Positions 44,226 through 52,028 of a stretch of 64,000 nucleotides of DNA are shown here, in pieces; position 1 is the first letter of the stretch, and every line of letters starts with the position of its first letter. The notes beneath the pieces are model-generated. The model did no database searches and had not been told where the DNA came from. It saw only the letters and a program-made list of their open reading frames with translations. This stretch comes from Streptomyces sp. S465 (GTDB lineage Bacteria; Actinomycetota; Actinomycetes; Streptomycetales; Streptomycetaceae). The DNA is taken from NCBI RefSeq assembly GCF_026898115.1, contig NZ_CP114036.1:6628001-6692000 (forward strand). The letters are read 5' to 3'. A program made the position numbers and the translations under genes.

Positions 44226-45161
44226 TTGCCCGAGTTGCCCGAGGTCGAGGTGGTCCGCCGCGGACTGGAGCGCTGGGTCAGCGGCCGTACGGTCGCCGAG
44301 GTCCAGGTGCTGCACCCCCGCGCGGTCCGTCGCCACCTCGGCGGCCCGGAGGACTTCGCGGCCCGCCTCAGGGGCCGCCGCACCGGGACCGTCCGCCGCC
44401 GCGGCAAGTACCTGTGGCTGCCGTTCGACGACGACGGCGCCGCCGCCGAGTCCGTCCTGGCCCATCTCGGGATGAGCGGGCAGCTGCTGGTCCAGCCCGC
44501 CGAGGCCCCCGACGAGAAGCATCTGCGCATCCGGGTCCGCTTCGCCGACGACGCGGGCACCGAGCTGCGCTTCGTCGACCAGCGCACCTTCGGCGGACTC
44601 TCCCTGCACAACACCGTCCCCGGCGACCTGGAGGGACGGCCGGACGTCATCGCGCACATCGCGCGCGACCCGCTGGACCCCGCCTTCGACGAGGCGGCCT
44701 TCCACACCGCGCTGCGCCGCCGTCGCACCACGATCAAGCGCGCCCTGCTGGACCAGTCGCTGATCAGCGGGGTCGGCAACATCTACGCCGACGAGGCGCT
44801 GTGGCGCGCCCGGCTGCACTACGACCGGCCCACGGCCACCCTCACCCGCCCGCGCAGCGCCGAACTCCTCGGCCATGTGCGCGAGGTGATGACCGCGGCG
44901 CTGGCCGTCGGCGGCACCAGCTTCGACAGCCTCTATGTCAATGTGAACGGCGAGTCGGGGTACTTCGAGCGCTCCCTGGACGCGTACGGCCGGGAGGACG
45001 AGCCGTGCCGCCGCTGCGGCACCGCGCTGCGCCGCCGCCCCTGGATGAACCGCTCCAGCTACTTCTGCCCGCGCTGTCAGCGCCCGCCGCGCCCGGCCAC
45101 CGCGGCCCGTCCGGCATCCCGCCCGGCCGCCGCACCGCTTTCGGCGCGCGCCGCGTCGTAG
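44226..45161 (+). CDS. mutM: Formamidopyrimidine-DNA glycosylase
   Basis: The 311-aa base-excision repair enzyme removes 8-oxoguanine. The TTG at 44226 directly encodes the catalytic N-terminus PELPEVEVVRRGLE after Met removal, and AAGGAGG precedes it. It has the helix-two-turn-helix region (LLDQSLISGVGNIYADEALW) and the C-terminal zinc finger (CRRCGTALRRRPWMN, YFCPRCQ). The last 25 residues are an Ala/Pro-rich extension that overlaps the convergent hxlR-type gene by 85 bases. Confidence 0.94.
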   Translation: MPELPEVEVVRRGLERWVSGRTVAEVQVLHPRAVRRHLGGPEDFAARLRGRRTGTVRRRGKYLWLPFDDDGAAAESVLAHLGMSGQLLVQPAEAPDEKHLRIRVRFADDAGTELRFVDQRTFGGLSLHNTVPGDLEGRPDVIAHIARDPLDPAFDEAAFHTALRRRRTTIKRALLDQSLISGVGNIYADEALWRARLHYDRPTATLTRPRSAELLGHVREVMTAALAVGGTSFDSLYVNVNGESGYFERSLDAYGREDEPCRRCGTALRRRPWMNRSSYFCPRCQRPPRPATAARPASRPAAAPLSARAAS

Positions 45162-45550
45162 CGCTCCCGGGCCGTGAGCACCTCGGGCATCCGGTCCTCG
45201 ACCAGATTGATCAGGGCCAGCAGCCGCTCGGCGATCGCGCCGCCCAGCGGGGTCAGCCGGTAGTCCACCCGCGGGGGGTTGGTCGGCTGCGCCTCGCGGT
45301 GCACCAGGCCGTCGCGCTCCAGCGCCTGGAGCGTCTGGGACAGCATCTTCTCGCTGACGCCGTCGACCCGCCGCCGCAGCTCGTTGAAGCGGAAGGTGCC
45401 CTCGCGGAGCGCGCCCAGGATGAGGCCGCCCCATTTGCCGGTGACATGCTCCAGCGTGCCGCGCGAGGGGCAGGCGCGGGCGAACACGTCGAAGGCCAGG
45501 TCCGCCACGTCCGCCGTGGAGGACACATCGCCGGTGCGTTCACTGTCCAT
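45077..45550 (-). CDS. HxlR-family transcriptional regulator
   Basis: The 157-aa MarR-like winged-helix protein of the HxlR family (LEHVTGKWGGLILGALREGT, RFNELRRRVDGVSEKMLSQT). It has one N-terminal Cys (FARACPSRG) at the position where some redox- or aldehyde-sensing HxlR proteins carry the sensor Cys. The ATG is leaderless, with TATGGT six bases upstream. Its last 85 bases are antisense to the mutM end. The Ala/Gly/Arg-rich C-terminus is probably disordered. Confidence 0.87.
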   Translation of the reverse strand: MDSERTGDVSSTADVADLAFDVFARACPSRGTLEHVTGKWGGLILGALREGTFRFNELRRRVDGVSEKMLSQTLQALERDGLVHREAQPTNPPRVDYRLTPLGGAIAERLLALINLVEDRMPEVLTARERYDAARAESGAAAGRDAGRAAVAGRGGR

Positions 45551-45556
45551 GACGAC

Positions 45557-45562
45557 ACCATA
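45557..45562 (-). promoter_or_regulatory. -10 element of the HxlR gene, leaderless type
   Basis: Minus-strand TATGGT ends 6 bases before the ATG; no Shine-Dalgarno sequence is present. Confidence 0.6.
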
Positions 45563-45633
45563 CGCGCCCTCAGCGCTGACTTAAGGGGAGCGCTTTCGGC
45601 TGGTGAGCATGCTGGGACGGCCGCTGCATGGGT

Positions 45634-46533
45634 TCAGTAGCCGAAGTCCTGGGTCCACCAGGGCCCGCCGGTGCCGAAGTGCGCGCCGACGCCCATCCGC
45701 TTGAACGAGCAGTTGAGGATGTTGGCGCGGTGGCCGGAACTGTTCATCCAGGAGTCCATCACGGCCTGTGCGTCCGACTGGCCGCGGGCGATGTTCTCCC
45801 CGCCCAGGTCCAGGATGCCCGCGCTCTCGGCGCGGTCCCAGGGGCTGTCGCCGTCGGGGTTGATGTGGTCGAAGAACTGCCGCAGGGACATGTCCTCGCT
45901 GAAGTCCTCGGCCAGCTGGGCGAGTTGGGGATCGGCCGTCACGGGGGCGCAGCCGGTCCGCTCGCGCTCCTCGTTGACGAGCGCGAGGACCTCCGCCTCC
46001 GCGGCGGTCTCCGCGCCGGCCGACTCCGCCGGGGGCGCGGACGCGGTCGGCTCCGTCGTGGGCGTACGGGACGGGGCCCCGCCCCCGCCCTTCGAGCCGC
46101 CCTCGCCGTCGTCGCCGGATCGGCCGGTCCCGGAGGACCCCGGCTGCCCCGAGGGCGTGGCGGACGGCGTCCCGGAGGGTTTGGGCGTCTTGGAGGGAGT
46201 CGTGGAGGGTATGGGAGAGCGGTCGTCGGCACGGCCGGCCGGTGCCGTGCTGCGTCCCGTGGGGGCCGCGGACTGCGAGCCCTGCGTCTCCAGCCCTGCC
46301 GGGGGGCCGCCCGCCTGCACCTGTCCGGCGGAGTCATTGCCCCCGCCCAGCTTGTAGTCGCCTCCGGGAACCAGTCCGGAGGCCATCGCCACCGCGCCGA
46401 CCGCGACAGCGGCGGACACGCCCAACAGTCCGGTCCGGACCGGAGCGAGCGGGCCCCGCTGCGGTCCCCGGTGGCGGCCTGCGGCGGCCGTCTGCGCCGC
46501 GGTACCGGGGGCAGATCGTCGATGGCGGCCCAT
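45634..46533 (-). CDS. Secreted or anchored CAP (SCP/PR-1) domain protein
   Basis: The 299-aa protein has an N-terminal basic region, one membrane/signal helix (GLLGVSAAVAVGAVAMASGL), a 120-residue Ser/Thr/Pro-rich linker and a C-terminal CAP domain (LALVNEERERTGCAP, GENIARGQSDAQAVMDSWMN, HRANILNC). Such linkers usually span the cell wall. Bacterial CAP proteins lack a settled function. Start ATG 46533 follows AAGGAAGG. Confidence 0.86.
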   Translation of the reverse strand: MGRHRRSAPGTAAQTAAAGRHRGPQRGPLAPVRTGLLGVSAAVAVGAVAMASGLVPGGDYKLGGGNDSAGQVQAGGPPAGLETQGSQSAAPTGRSTAPAGRADDRSPIPSTTPSKTPKPSGTPSATPSGQPGSSGTGRSGDDGEGGSKGGGGAPSRTPTTEPTASAPPAESAGAETAAEAEVLALVNEERERTGCAPVTADPQLAQLAEDFSEDMSLRQFFDHINPDGDSPWDRAESAGILDLGGENIARGQSDAQAVMDSWMNSSGHRANILNCSFKRMGVGAHFGTGGPWWTQDFGY

Positions 46534-46712
46534 CTCCTGCCTTCCTTGTGAGCTCGGCGTCAAGGGTCACTCGAAATGTGTCACTCGTGTGCGCGAGTCA
46601 TGTACCACTCGTGTGGGTGAGGCTCGTTGAGCCGGGACTGTACGCCATTCGGGCCCCAACGCGCGTGTCCCGTGGGCAAATCGACGGCTTAGCGGCTGCT
46701 CGCGCGGGGGGT

Positions 46713-46718
46713 TAGCGT
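46713..46718 (+). promoter_or_regulatory. Leaderless promoter -10 of acylphosphatase
   Basis: TAGCGT ends 6 bases before the ATG at 46725; no ribosome-binding site. Confidence 0.6.
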
Positions 46719-46724
46719 TCGCGT

Positions 46725-47006
46725 ATGAACGAGAGAGTCCGCCTCACCGTGTGGGTCCGTGGCCGCGTCCAGGGCGTCGGCTTCCGCTGGTACACCCGGG
46801 CCAACGCACTGCGCATCGGGGGCCTCGTCGGCTTTGCCTCCAACCTCGCCGACGGGCGGGTGCAGGTGGTCGCGGAGGGCCCGCGCGCGGAATGCGAACA
46901 GCTGCTCGAATGGCTTCGGGACGGCGACACGCCGGGGCGCGTCGAGGGAATCACCGAGATCTGGGACACACCGCGCGGTGGCTACGACACCTTCGAGATC
47001 CGTTGA
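46725..47006 (+). CDS. acyP: Acylphosphatase
   Basis: A 93-aa ferredoxin-fold enzyme hydrolysing acyl phosphates. The phosphate-binding loop VRGRVQGVGFRWYT includes the essential Arg21, and the catalytic Asn40 lies in ASNLADGRVQVVAEG. It is a stand-alone gene with a leaderless promoter, located before smc as in other actinobacteria. Confidence 0.94.
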   Translation: MNERVRLTVWVRGRVQGVGFRWYTRANALRIGGLVGFASNLADGRVQVVAEGPRAECEQLLEWLRDGDTPGRVEGITEIWDTPRGGYDTFEIR

Positions 47007-47378
47007 TCAACTCACCGGAGGCACCCTCCGCGACACCCCGCCGACCATGCCTTCCGTGCGCACGGTGAGCGGAAACGGGCTGATGGTTGCCAACGGCGCC
47101 GCTCCGTGGAAGGCTGCGGAGTCACGGAAGATCCCCTGACCGCCACGGACCCTCCGCAGAGGGCTCGCACAGTCCGCCGCCGGTGTGCTATCGACCCCCG
47201 CGGCCCCGTCGGCGTGTGATCGTGTTGACCCTCAAACCAATTGGTGAGACGCTGGAAGCCCCGCGCACCTTAACTGTTTGCCGCGCAGCACGGTAGTAAT
47301 TCGGCAGGCATCGCGGGTGCAAATCCCTCACGACCCACACCGCTTCGGTCGGTCACTCATTGTGGAGGACCATCCATC
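47007..47378. other. Gene-free stretch with promoter and tRNA-like fragment
   Basis: 372 bases without a convincing gene. TTGACC (47225-47230) followed at 17 bases by GACGCT may be the promoter for the 67-aa gene. From 47280 to 47340 the sequence looks like a decayed tRNA 3' half (GGGTGCAAATCCC resembling a T-arm, then CACGACCCA), but no cloverleaf forms. Confidence 0.35.
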
Positions 47379-47582
47379 ATGGCAAAGGCGCTTCTCGGTT
47401 ACGTCGGCGGCTCCGACCCCCGAGTCCTCGCCGAGATGCGACGGCTTCAGCAGCGCGTTCAGGATCTTGAATCCGAGCTTATCCGGATCCAGGCCGAGAA
47501 CGACGCTCTGTCCGCCGCCGCTCGTCGCGACTCGCTGCTCGAAAGCATCGACGTATCCCAGGCGGAGCCTGCGCTCGCCTGA
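47379..47582 (+). CDS. Conserved small coiled-coil protein, 67 aa
   Basis: MAKALLGYVGGSDPRVLAEM, a leucine/glutamate-rich coiled coil (RRLQQRVQDLESELIRIQAE), then a short acidic tail. GGAGG precedes the ATG. Soluble, no signal peptide. I believe it is conserved among actinobacteria but do not know its role; the heptad pattern predicts dimerisation. It stands alone with its own terminator before smc. Confidence 0.8.
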   Translation: MAKALLGYVGGSDPRVLAEMRRLQQRVQDLESELIRIQAENDALSAAARRDSLLESIDVSQAEPALA

Positions 47583-47632
47583 CCCAGCCCTAGGGCCGGT
47601 CGGGCTGCATCGTCAGCCGCTTGAGAATCTTC

Positions 47633-47654
47633 AAGGGACGCCTCGGCGTCCCTT
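47633..47654 (+). terminator. Terminator after the 67-aa gene
   Basis: AAGGGACGCC (47633-47642) pairs with GGCGTCCCTT (47645-47654) over 9-10 bp. No T run. Confidence 0.65.
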
Positions 47655-47808
47655 CGTCGTATCCCCGGTGCTGCCTCCGTGCCACCCTTACCGACTGATG
47701 TGCCCCTCTCTCCCAGCGGTGAAACCGATCATTGCTGAAACCGAGAAAAAGCCGGGACGGGCGCGCGGCGCCGCCTTCGCGGGACGGTGCCGGAGGAAGG
47801 GCGGCGGG

Positions 47809-47814
47809 TAGAGT
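47809..47814 (+). promoter_or_regulatory. smc -10 element
   Basis: TAGAGT ends 8 bases before the GTG start, close to the leaderless spacing of neighbouring genes. Confidence 0.5.
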
Positions 47815-47822
47815 CCAAAGGC

Positions 47823-50800
47823 GTGCATCTCAAGAGCCTGACCCTGCGAGGGTTCAAATCCTTCGCCTCCGCCACGACGCTCCGGTTCGAGCCGGGTATC
47901 ACCTGCGTCGTCGGCCCCAATGGCTCGGGCAAGTCCAATGTCGTGGACGCCCTTTCCTGGGTCATGGGCGAACAGGGTGCCAAGTCCCTGCGCGGCGGGA
48001 AGATGGAGGACGTCATCTTCGCCGGGACCACCGGCCGTCCCCCGCTCGGCCGTGCCGAGGTCTCGCTCACCATCGACAACGCCGATGGCGCGCTGCCCAT
48101 CGACTACGCCGAGGTCACCATCACGCGGATCATGTTCCGCAACGGCGGCAGCGAGTACCAGATCAACGGGGACACCTGCCGGCTGCTGGACATCCAGGAG
48201 CTGCTCTCCGACTCCGGTATCGGCCGTGAGATGCACGTCATCGTCGGGCAGGGCCAGCTCGACGGGGTGCTGCACGCCGACCCGACCGGCCGCCGCGCCT
48301 TCATCGAGGAGGCCGCGGGCGTCCTCAAGCACCGCAAGCGCAAGGAGAAGGCGCTGCGGAAACTGGACGCGATGCAGGCCAACCTCGCACGCGTCCAGGA
48401 CCTCACCGACGAGCTGCGCCGCCAGCTCAAGCCGCTCGGCCGGCAGGCCGCGGTGGCCCGGCGGGCCGCCGTCATCCAGGCCGATCTGCGCGACGCCCGG
48501 CTGCGGCTGCTCGCCGACGACCTGGTGACCCTGCGCGAGGCGCTGCGGGCCGAGATCGCCGACGAGGCCGAACTCAAGCGGCGCAAGGAGGCCGCGGAGG
48601 ACGAGCTGCGCGCCGCACAGCAGCGCGAGGCGGCGCTGGAGGAGCACGTGCGGCGGCTCGCGCCCCGGCTCCGGGACGCCCAGCAGACCTGGTACGAGCT
48701 CTCGCAGCTCGCCGAGCGGGTGCGCGGCACGATCAGCCTGGCGGACGCCCGGGTCAAGAGCGCCACCTCCGCCCCGGGGGAGGAGCGGCGCGGCCGCGAC
48801 CCGGAGGACATGGAGCGCGAGGCGGCCCGCATCCGGGAGCAGGAGGCCGAGCTGGAGGCCGCCCTGGAGGCGGCGAGCCGGGCCCTGGAGGACACCGTGG
48901 CGCACCGGGCCGAGCTCGAGCGCAGCCTGGCGGAGGAGGAGCGCCGTCTCAAGGACGTGGCCCGCGCCATCGCCGACCGCCGCGAAGGGCTCGCCCGGCT
49001 GCAGGGTCAGGTGAACGCGGCCCGTGGCCGGGCCGGTTCGGCGCGCGCCGAGATCGAGCGGCTGGTCGCCTCCCGCGACGAGGCACAGACCCGGGCGGTC
49101 GCGGCGCAGGAGGAGTACGAGCAGCTCAAGGCGGAGGTCGACGGACTCGACGCGGATGACGTGGAACTGGCGCAGCGCCATGAGGCCGCGAAGCGCGAGC
49201 TGGCCGAGGCGGAGGCCGCGCTGAGCGCGGCCCGCGAGGCCGCCACGGCCGCCGAGCGCGAACGCGCCGCGACCTCCGCCCGCCATGACGCCCTCGCCCT
49301 CGGGCTGCGCCGTAAGGACGGCACGGGCGCCCTGCTGGCGGCCGCCGACCGCCTCGGCGGACTCCTGGGCCCCGCCGCCGAACTCCTCACCGTCACCCCG
49401 GGCTTCGAGGTCCCCGTCGCCGCGGCCCTGGGCGCCGCCGCCGACGCCATCGCCGTCACCGGCCCCCGTGCGGCGGCCGAGGCGATCCGCCTCCTGCGCG
49501 CCGACGACGCCGGCCGCGCCGCCCTCCTCCTGGCCCCGGCCGCCGCCTCCGACGGCCCGACCGCCGCCCCTGCCGCCGCCGCGCCGGGGCCGGGCGGCTC
49601 CGGTGAGCCGTCTCCCGGGCCCGACGGCGGGCCCGCTCCGGGTGACGGCCCCGACGTCGTGCCCGGGACGCGTGCCCCAAAGGGTCCGGCGGACGCCTTC
49701 CCGGGCGCGGGGGACGCCACGGCCGCGGCGCGGCCGGGTGCCTCGGCTACCGCTTTGGAGCCGGGCGTGCCGGGCACGTCGCGGCCCGCCGCCGAGCCGG
49801 CGGGGGAGCGGCCCGGCGCGGGTGAGGGCGGCCCCGTCGTACCGGGGACGCGCGTCGAGGGTGCCGGTCCGGTGTCCCCGGCCGGGGCGCCGGGCGCCGG
49901 CGTGGGCGTCGTCGCCGACACCGGCGAGGGGCGGGGGACGGGGGAGCCCTCCGTGGCGGTGCCGCGTCCCGCCGGAGAGGCGAGTCCGCCCGGGTCCGGC
50001 GCCACCGGGGGGACGGTGCGGGCGGTGGATCTGGTGGGCGGGCCCGCCGGGTTGGTGGCGGCCGTAAGGCGGCTGCTCGACGGCATGGTGGTGGTCAGGA
50101 CCCTGGAGGAGGCCGAGGAACTCGTCGTGCTGCGGCCGGAGTTGACGGCCGTGACCGCCGAGGGCGATCTGCTCGGGGCGCACTTCGCGCAGGGCGGGTC
50201 CGCCGGGGCGCCCACGCTGCTGGAGGTGCAGGCGTCCGTCGACGAGGCGGCGGCGGAGCTCGAGCGGCTCGCCGTACGGTGTGCGGAGCTGGCCGCGGCG
50301 CAGCGCGCGGCGCAGGAGCGGCGGGCCGAGTGCCGGGAACTGGTCGAGGAGCTCGCGAGCCGGCGGAGCGCGGCGGACCGGGAGAAGTCGCGGGTCGCGC
50401 AGTCGCTGGGGCGGCTGGCGGGACAGGCCCGCGGGGCCGCCGGGGAGGCCGAGCGGACGGCCGCGGCCGTCGCCAGGGCCGAGGAGGCGCTGGAGCGGGC
50501 GACGGAGGAGGCGGAGGAGCTGGCCGAGCGGCTCGCCGTGGCGGAGGAGGAACCGGGCCAGGAGGAGCCGGACACCTCCGTACGGGACCGGCTGGCGGCC
50601 GACGGCGCCAACGCGCGGCAGACCGAGATGGAGGCGCGGCTCCAGGTCCGTACGCATGAGGAGCGTGTCAAGGGGCTCGCGGGGCGGGCCGACGCGCTCG
50701 ACCGGGGCGCGCGCGCCGAGCGTGAGGCACGGGCGCGCGCCGAGCAGCGGCGCGCCCGGCTGCGCCACGAGGCGCGGGTGGCCTCCGCGGTGGCCGCCGG

Positions 50801-51812
50801 TGCCCGTCAGCTGCTGGCGCATGTCGAGGTGTCGCTGGAACGGGCCGGGCAGGAGCGGGACGCCGCGGAGCGCGCCAAGGCCGAGCGCGAACGGGAGCTG
50901 GACGCGGCCCGCGCCCAGGGCCGTGACCTCAAGAGCGAGCTGGACAAGCTGACCGACTCGGTGCACCGGGGTGAGGTGCTGGGCGCGGAGAAGCGGCTGC
51001 GGATCGAGCAGCTGGAGGCCAAGGCGCTGGAGGAGCTGGGCGTCGAACCGGCCGGGCTGATCGCCGAGTACGGCCCCGACCAGCTCGTCCCGCCGTCCCC
51101 GCCCGCCGAGGGCGAGGTGCTGCCCGAGGATCCCGAGCATCCGCGCAATCAGCCGGTGCGGTATGTGCGGGCGCAGCAGGAGAAGCGGCTGAAGGCCGCG
51201 GAGCGTGCGTACCAGCAGCTCGGCAAGGTCAATCCGCTGGCGCTGGAGGAGTTCGCGGCGCTGGAGGAGCGGCATCAGTTCCTGAGCGAGCAGCTGGAGG
51301 ACCTCAAGAAGACCCGGGCCGATCTCCTTCAGGTGGTCAAGGAGGTCGACGAGCGGGTCGAGCAGGTCTTCACGGAGGCGTACCGGGACACCGCCCGCGA
51401 GTTCGAAGGGGTCTTCTCGCGGCTGTTCCCGGGGGGTGAGGGGCGGCTGGTGCTGACCGACCCCGAGCACATGCTGACCACGGGCGTGGATGTGGAGGCC
51501 CGGCCGCCGGGCAAGAAGGTCAAGCGGCTGTCGCTGCTGTCCGGCGGTGAGCGCTCGCTGACCGCCGTGGCCCTGCTGGTGTCCATCTTCAAGGCGCGGC
51601 CGAGCCCGTTCTACGTGATGGACGAGGTCGAGGCGGCGCTCGACGACACGAATCTGCAGCGGCTGATCCGGATCATGCAGGAGCTACAGGAGGCGTCCCA
51701 GCTGATCGTGATCACCCATCAGAAGCGGACGATGGAGGTCGCGGACGCGCTGTACGGCGTCTCCATGCAGGGTGACGGCGTCTCCAAGGTCATCAGCCAA
51801 CGCTTGCGGTGA
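47823..51812 (+). CDS. smc: Chromosome segregation ATPase SMC with enlarged hinge
   Basis: A 1329-aa condensin. The N-terminal ATPase half has Walker A GPNGSGKSNVVDALSWVMGE. Two long coiled-coil arms (about 170-490 and 760-1130) flank the hinge. The C-terminal half has signature LSLLSGGERSLTAVALLVS and Walker B YVMDEVEAALDDTN. Bacterial SMCs are about 1150-1200 aa; the excess is explained by a Pro/Gly/Ala-rich insertion of about 155 residues (574-729) between the two hinge subdomains. Start GTG 47823: TAGAGT ends 8 bases upstream and no ribosome-binding site is seen. It loads with ScpA/B and ParB to align chromosome arms. Confidence 0.93.
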   Translation: MHLKSLTLRGFKSFASATTLRFEPGITCVVGPNGSGKSNVVDALSWVMGEQGAKSLRGGKMEDVIFAGTTGRPPLGRAEVSLTIDNADGALPIDYAEVTITRIMFRNGGSEYQINGDTCRLLDIQELLSDSGIGREMHVIVGQGQLDGVLHADPTGRRAFIEEAAGVLKHRKRKEKALRKLDAMQANLARVQDLTDELRRQLKPLGRQAAVARRAAVIQADLRDARLRLLADDLVTLREALRAEIADEAELKRRKEAAEDELRAAQQREAALEEHVRRLAPRLRDAQQTWYELSQLAERVRGTISLADARVKSATSAPGEERRGRDPEDMEREAARIREQEAELEAALEAASRALEDTVAHRAELERSLAEEERRLKDVARAIADRREGLARLQGQVNAARGRAGSARAEIERLVASRDEAQTRAVAAQEEYEQLKAEVDGLDADDVELAQRHEAAKRELAEAEAALSAAREAATAAERERAATSARHDALALGLRRKDGTGALLAAADRLGGLLGPAAELLTVTPGFEVPVAAALGAAADAIAVTGPRAAAEAIRLLRADDAGRAALLLAPAAASDGPTAAPAAAAPGPGGSGEPSPGPDGGPAPGDGPDVVPGTRAPKGPADAFPGAGDATAAARPGASATALEPGVPGTSRPAAEPAGERPGAGEGGPVVPGTRVEGAGPVSPAGAPGAGVGVVADTGEGRGTGEPSVAVPRPAGEASPPGSGATGGTVRAVDLVGGPAGLVAAVRRLLDGMVVVRTLEEAEELVVLRPELTAVTAEGDLLGAHFAQGGSAGAPTLLEVQASVDEAAAELERLAVRCAELAAAQRAAQERRAECRELVEELASRRSAADREKSRVAQSLGRLAGQARGAAGEAERTAAAVARAEEALERATEEAEELAERLAVAEEEPGQEEPDTSVRDRLAADGANARQTEMEARLQVRTHEERVKGLAGRADALDRGARAEREARARAEQRRARLRHEARVASAVAAGARQLLAHVEVSLERAGQERDAAERAKAERERELDAARAQGRDLKSELDKLTDSVHRGEVLGAEKRLRIEQLEAKALEELGVEPAGLIAEYGPDQLVPPSPPAEGEVLPEDPEHPRNQPVRYVRAQQEKRLKAAERAYQQLGKVNPLALEEFAALEERHQFLSEQLEDLKKTRADLLQVVKEVDERVEQVFTEAYRDTAREFEGVFSRLFPGGEGRLVLTDPEHMLTTGVDVEARPPGKKVKRLSLLSGGERSLTAVALLVSIFKARPSPFYVMDEVEAALDDTNLQRLIRIMQELQEASQLIVITHQKRTMEVADALYGVSMQGDGVSKVISQRLR
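49543..50010 (+). repeat. Low-complexity insertion in the smc hinge
   Basis: About 468 bp encode Ala/Pro/Gly-rich sequence absent from ordinary SMC hinges, with loosely repeated VVPGTR and GVPGT motifs. The hinge reads correctly on both sides (LLRADDAGRAALLLAP before, TVRAVDLVGGPAGL after). Confidence 0.82.
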
Positions 51813-51822
51813 CCGTTTCAAC

Positions 51823-51939
51823 ACTTGAAGTCAAGACATCAACCGGTGTGTCGGTGTGCTGGGGAGACTTCTTGGTCACACCCTATTGACTTCGAAACTT
51901 GAAGGAATAGTCTCTGCAACGTTGCTTTTACCTTCAAGT
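51823..51939. promoter_or_regulatory. glcP promoter with three ACTTGAAG boxes
   Basis: TTGACT (51886-51891) and TAGTCT (51908-51913) with a 16-base spacer form a strong promoter. ACTTGAAG occurs at 51823-51830 and 51897-51904 and, inverted, at 51932-51939. Two of them flank the -10, a layout typical of repressor sites. Confidence 0.6.
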
Positions 51940-52028
51940 GGTGGTCGGCTCCTTCGCAGCCTCCGCTGGAAGGGCCAGCCATCCCCCCACGTCCGGCAGC
52001 GCTGCCGGACGGGCGTCAGGAGTTCACG

